Shown piece after piece: positions 5,767 to 7,745 of a DNA stretch of 7,745 nucleotides. The notes beneath the pieces are model-generated. The model was given only the letters and a program-made list of their open reading frames with translations. It made no database searches and was not told where the DNA came from. The DNA is from Actinomycetota bacterium. GTDB taxonomy: Bacteria; Actinomycetota; UBA4738; HRBIN12. Location of the stretch: NCBI GenBank assembly GCA_005883885.1, contig VAYF01000080.1:1-7745 (forward strand), read 5' to 3'. The first letter of the stretch is position 1. Each line of letters opens with the position of its first letter. The position numbers and the translations under genes are program-made.

Positions 5767-7101
5767 TCATCCCTCCATCGCGGCGTCGGCGATCGCCAGG
5801 GCGCCGTCGACGACCTCGAACGCCTCCGCGAGCTGCGCCTCCGTGATGCACAGCGGCGGGTTGGTCATGACGTTGTGCCAGCGAAGCATCGTCGAAACGC
5901 CGTGGTCCAACAGGTATCGGTTGATCGCGCCCATCGTCTCGTTCTGCGCGTTGAACGGCGACAGCGGCTCCATCGTCTCCCTGCTCTTGACGAGCTCGAG
6001 GATGCCGAACAGCCCGAGGTTGCGGTACCGCCCGACGCTCGGATGGCGCCCGGCGAGCTCTTCGTGATGGCGCCGGAGGACGTCGCCCATCTGGCGGGCG
6101 TTGGCGAGCAGGTCATCGGCTTCCATCACGTCGATCGTCGCGATCGCGGCCGCGACGCAGAGCGGGTGGGTGTTGTACGTGAGGCCTCCCCAGAAGACGC
6201 GATCGTCGAACCGTTCGGCCACCTTCGGACGCATGCCGATCGCCCCGAGCGGGAGGTAACAGGAGGTCAGACCCTTCGCGGAGGTGACGAGATCGGGAAC
6301 CACCTTCCAGTGATCGACGGCGAACCACTCGCCGGTCCGCCCGAACCCGCACATCACCTCGTCGGCGATCATGAGGATCCCGTAGCGATCGCAGATCGCC
6401 CGCACCCCTTCGAGGTATCCGTCGGGGGGGATGAGGACGCCGTTCGTCCCGGTCACGGTCTCCAGGAGGAAGCACGCGATCGTCTCGGGCCCCTCGAGCT
6501 GGATCGTCTCCTCGAGGCGCTCGAGGGCCGGTCCGGCCTCCTCGGTGCCCCGCGCCGTCCCATGGTAGGGATCGAGCACGTGCACGATCCCGGGGAGCGG
6601 AGGGAGCTCGTTCGGCCAGCGACGCGGGTCGCCCGTGACCTGCATCACGAAGCCGGTCGCGCCGTGGTAGCTCCGATAGCGGGCGAGGACCTTCGGCCGG
6701 CCGGTCGCGAGTTTCGCGAGCTTGATCGCATGCTCGTTCGCCTCGGCGCCGCCCAAGGTGAAGAAGAACTTCTCGATGTCGCCCGGGAACAGCTCGGCGA
6801 GCTTCCGTCCGAGCACCGCCCGACCCTCGAAGACCATGAAGGGCGAGACGTACGGCAGCCGCTCACCCTGTCGCGCGATCGCCTCCATCACACGGGGGTC
6901 CCCATGCCCGATGTTCACGCCCATGAGCTGGCTGTTCAGGTCGAGGTACCGCTTCCCGTCGACGTCCCAGAAGTAGACGCCCTCGGCCCGATCGACCGCG
7001 ATCGGAGCGACCGCCGACTGCGCGGACCAATCGAAGAGCGTGTGTCGCCGTGCGAGCGTCACGATCTCATCTGCCGTCATCGTGCCGAGTTCGGTCACCA
7101 T
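5767..7101 (-). CDS. Class III PLP-dependent aminotransferase (omega-amino acid/taurine:pyruvate type)
   Basis: This complete 444-residue enzyme of fold type I, class III, should move the terminal amino group of an amine or omega-amino acid to a keto acid such as pyruvate, giving a semialdehyde. Landmarks are WDVDGKRYLDLNSQLMGVNI (45-64), LGGAEANEHAIKLAK (116-130, phosphate contact), YRSYHGATG (142-150, ring-stacking Tyr145-His146), ETVTGTNG (214-221), MIADEVMCGFGRTGEW (244-259, Asp247 contacts the pyridine nitrogen), SAKGLTSCYLPLGAI (274-288, Schiff-base Lys276) and GLTYNTHP (306-313, with Thr308 expected to reach the partner subunit's phosphate). The overall style recalls taurine-pyruvate and beta-alanine-pyruvate transaminases, but specificity cannot be read safely. 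The ATG at 7101 has GAAGG 9 bases upstream. It lies 22 bases after the transporter ATPase gene and 4 before the reductase gene, so it belongs to that operon. Confidence 0.92.
   Translation of the reverse strand: MVTELGTMTADEIVTLARRHTLFDWSAQSAVAPIAVDRAEGVYFWDVDGKRYLDLNSQLMGVNIGHGDPRVMEAIARQGERLPYVSPFMVFEGRAVLGRKLAELFPGDIEKFFFTLGGAEANEHAIKLAKLATGRPKVLARYRSYHGATGFVMQVTGDPRRWPNELPPLPGIVHVLDPYHGTARGTEEAGPALERLEETIQLEGPETIACFLLETVTGTNGVLIPPDGYLEGVRAICDRYGILMIADEVMCGFGRTGEWFAVDHWKVVPDLVTSAKGLTSCYLPLGAIGMRPKVAERFDDRVFWGGLTYNTHPLCVAAAIATIDVMEADDLLANARQMGDVLRRHHEELAGRHPSVGRYRNLGLFGILELVKSRETMEPLSPFNAQNETMGAINRYLLDHGVSTMLRWHNVMTNPPLCITEAQLAEAFEVVDGALAIADAAMEG
5771..5776 (-). promoter_or_regulatory. Ribosome binding site of the reductase gene, inside the preceding gene
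   Basis: GGAGGG on the minus strand is a near-ideal Shine-Dalgarno sequence 8 bases before the ATG at 5762. It overlaps the last codons and is next to the TGA of the aminotransferase gene, which supports both the chosen start and coupled translation. Confidence 0.7.
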
Positions 7102-7123
7102 CGCGTGCGTCCTTCCCGAACGA

Positions 7124-7745
7124 TCATGCGTCCACGTCCGTTCCCAGGGCAGCCGGTCCCGCCTGGATCACGAAGCTGTGCTCGGCGGCCCAACGCAGGA
7201 CGATCCGGTCCCCGGGTCGCGGATCCTCCGCACCGACCTCGTCGTTCAGCCGGTGCACCATCAGCCGCTCACCGGTCCGGAGCTCGACGATGAGCTGCGT
7301 CACCGATCCGAGGTACACGACGTCGACGACGGTCGCCTCGACCGAGGTATCCCGGTCGCCCGCGACGCTCTGGGAGCCGAGAGCGCCGAGCTTGATCCAT
7401 TCGGGTCGGACCGTGATGGTCAGCTCCCTCTCGTGATCGGCACGGCTCCCGGGGGCCTCGCTCCCGACGCCGTCGACCGCCAGGATCCGTTCGCCCCGAC
7501 CGAGGTCCATCACCAGGAGCTCGCCTTCTCGCCGGTCCACACGAAGCGTCAGCAGGTTCGACACGCCGATGAACCCCGCCACGAACGTCGACAGCGGGCG
7601 TTGGTACAGCTCCCGAGGCGATGCGAGCTGTTCGACGGATCCGGCGTTCATCACCGCGATCGTGTCGGACATCGTCATCGCCTCTTCCTGGTCGTGCGTC
7701 ACGTAGATGAAGGTGGTATCCGTCCGGGCCTGGATCGCTTTGAGC
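7124..7745 (-). CDS. ABC transporter ATP-binding protein, PotA-like, C-terminal part (cut by window edge)
   Basis: The visible 206 residues are the end of an importer ATPase of the CUT1/PotA (polyamine, iron, thiosulfate, sugar) group. The frame is open to the window edge. It begins LKAIQARTDTTFIYVTHDQE, with the switch histidine in VTHDQEEAMTMSD, then AVMNAGSVEQLASPRELYQR and PLSTFVAGFIGVSNLL. This is the standard passage from the nucleotide-binding domain into the TOBE-type regulatory barrel that fills the remaining about 140 residues (LTITVRPEWIKLG, VVDVVYLGSVTQLIVELRTG, DRIVLRW). Walker A, Walker B and the signature motif lie beyond the edge. With amine-metabolising genes directly downstream, a polyamine or other amino-compound substrate is likely but is inferred from context. 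The membrane and binding proteins are presumably upstream, outside this window. Confidence 0.9.
   Translation of the reverse strand, partial: LKAIQARTDTTFIYVTHDQEEAMTMSDTIAVMNAGSVEQLASPRELYQRPLSTFVAGFIGVSNLLTLRVDRREGELLVMDLGRGERILAVDGVGSEAPGSRADHERELTITVRPEWIKLGALGSQSVAGDRDTSVEATVVDVVYLGSVTQLIVELRTGERLMVHRLNDEVGAEDPRPGDRIVLRWAAEHSFVIQAGPAALGTDVDA

Noticed and set aside
5029..7293. 754-residue plus-strand open frame
   Set aside because: It spans three well-supported minus-strand genes and has low-complexity Ser/Arg/Pro composition with no motif, so it is a composition artefact.

Overview
The window is GC-rich, and every gene I can support lies on the minus strand, so transcription runs from high to low coordinates. 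High GC, a GTG start, an ECF sigma factor, a signal-peptide-bearing phosphoesterase and a cyclase fragment of an actinobacterial style suggest an Actinomycetota-like soil or environmental bacterium. No rRNA or other taxonomic marker is present, so this is inference. I see no tRNA, rRNA, CRISPR array, insertion sequence or phage gene.

Layout in transcription order. (1) 7745-2653 is a tight run of metabolic genes: the C-terminal part of a PotA-type ABC transporter ATPase (cut by the window edge), a class III PLP aminotransferase, a 3-hydroxyisobutyrate-dehydrogenase-family reductase, and a bifunctional sugar/amine-kinase-like plus class III aminotransferase-fold protein of the hydroxylysine/ethanolamine kinase and ammoniophospholyase type. 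Gaps between them are about 3 to 22 bases. The set reads as uptake of an amine or amino compound, followed by transamination, reduction of the resulting semialdehyde, and phosphorylation-dependent deamination. (2) 2598-1531 encodes a Y-family DNA polymerase (DinB/Pol IV) whose little finger stops halfway and is replaced, in frame, by the last third of a class III adenylate/guanylate cyclase domain. (3) 1428-421 encodes a secreted phosphoesterase (acid phosphatase/phospholipase C superfamily). (4) 289-1 is the start of an ECF sigma factor, cut by the window edge.

The two most notable points are both breaks in otherwise well-conserved proteins. The polymerase/cyclase junction lies near 1740 and keeps one open frame. 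The kinase/aminotransferase gene is broken near 3273, where the frame changes and a conserved stretch of roughly 30 residues of the aminotransferase fold appears to be absent. Either these are real rearrangements or this contig has local assembly deletions. The sequence alone cannot decide, and mapping of raw reads would.
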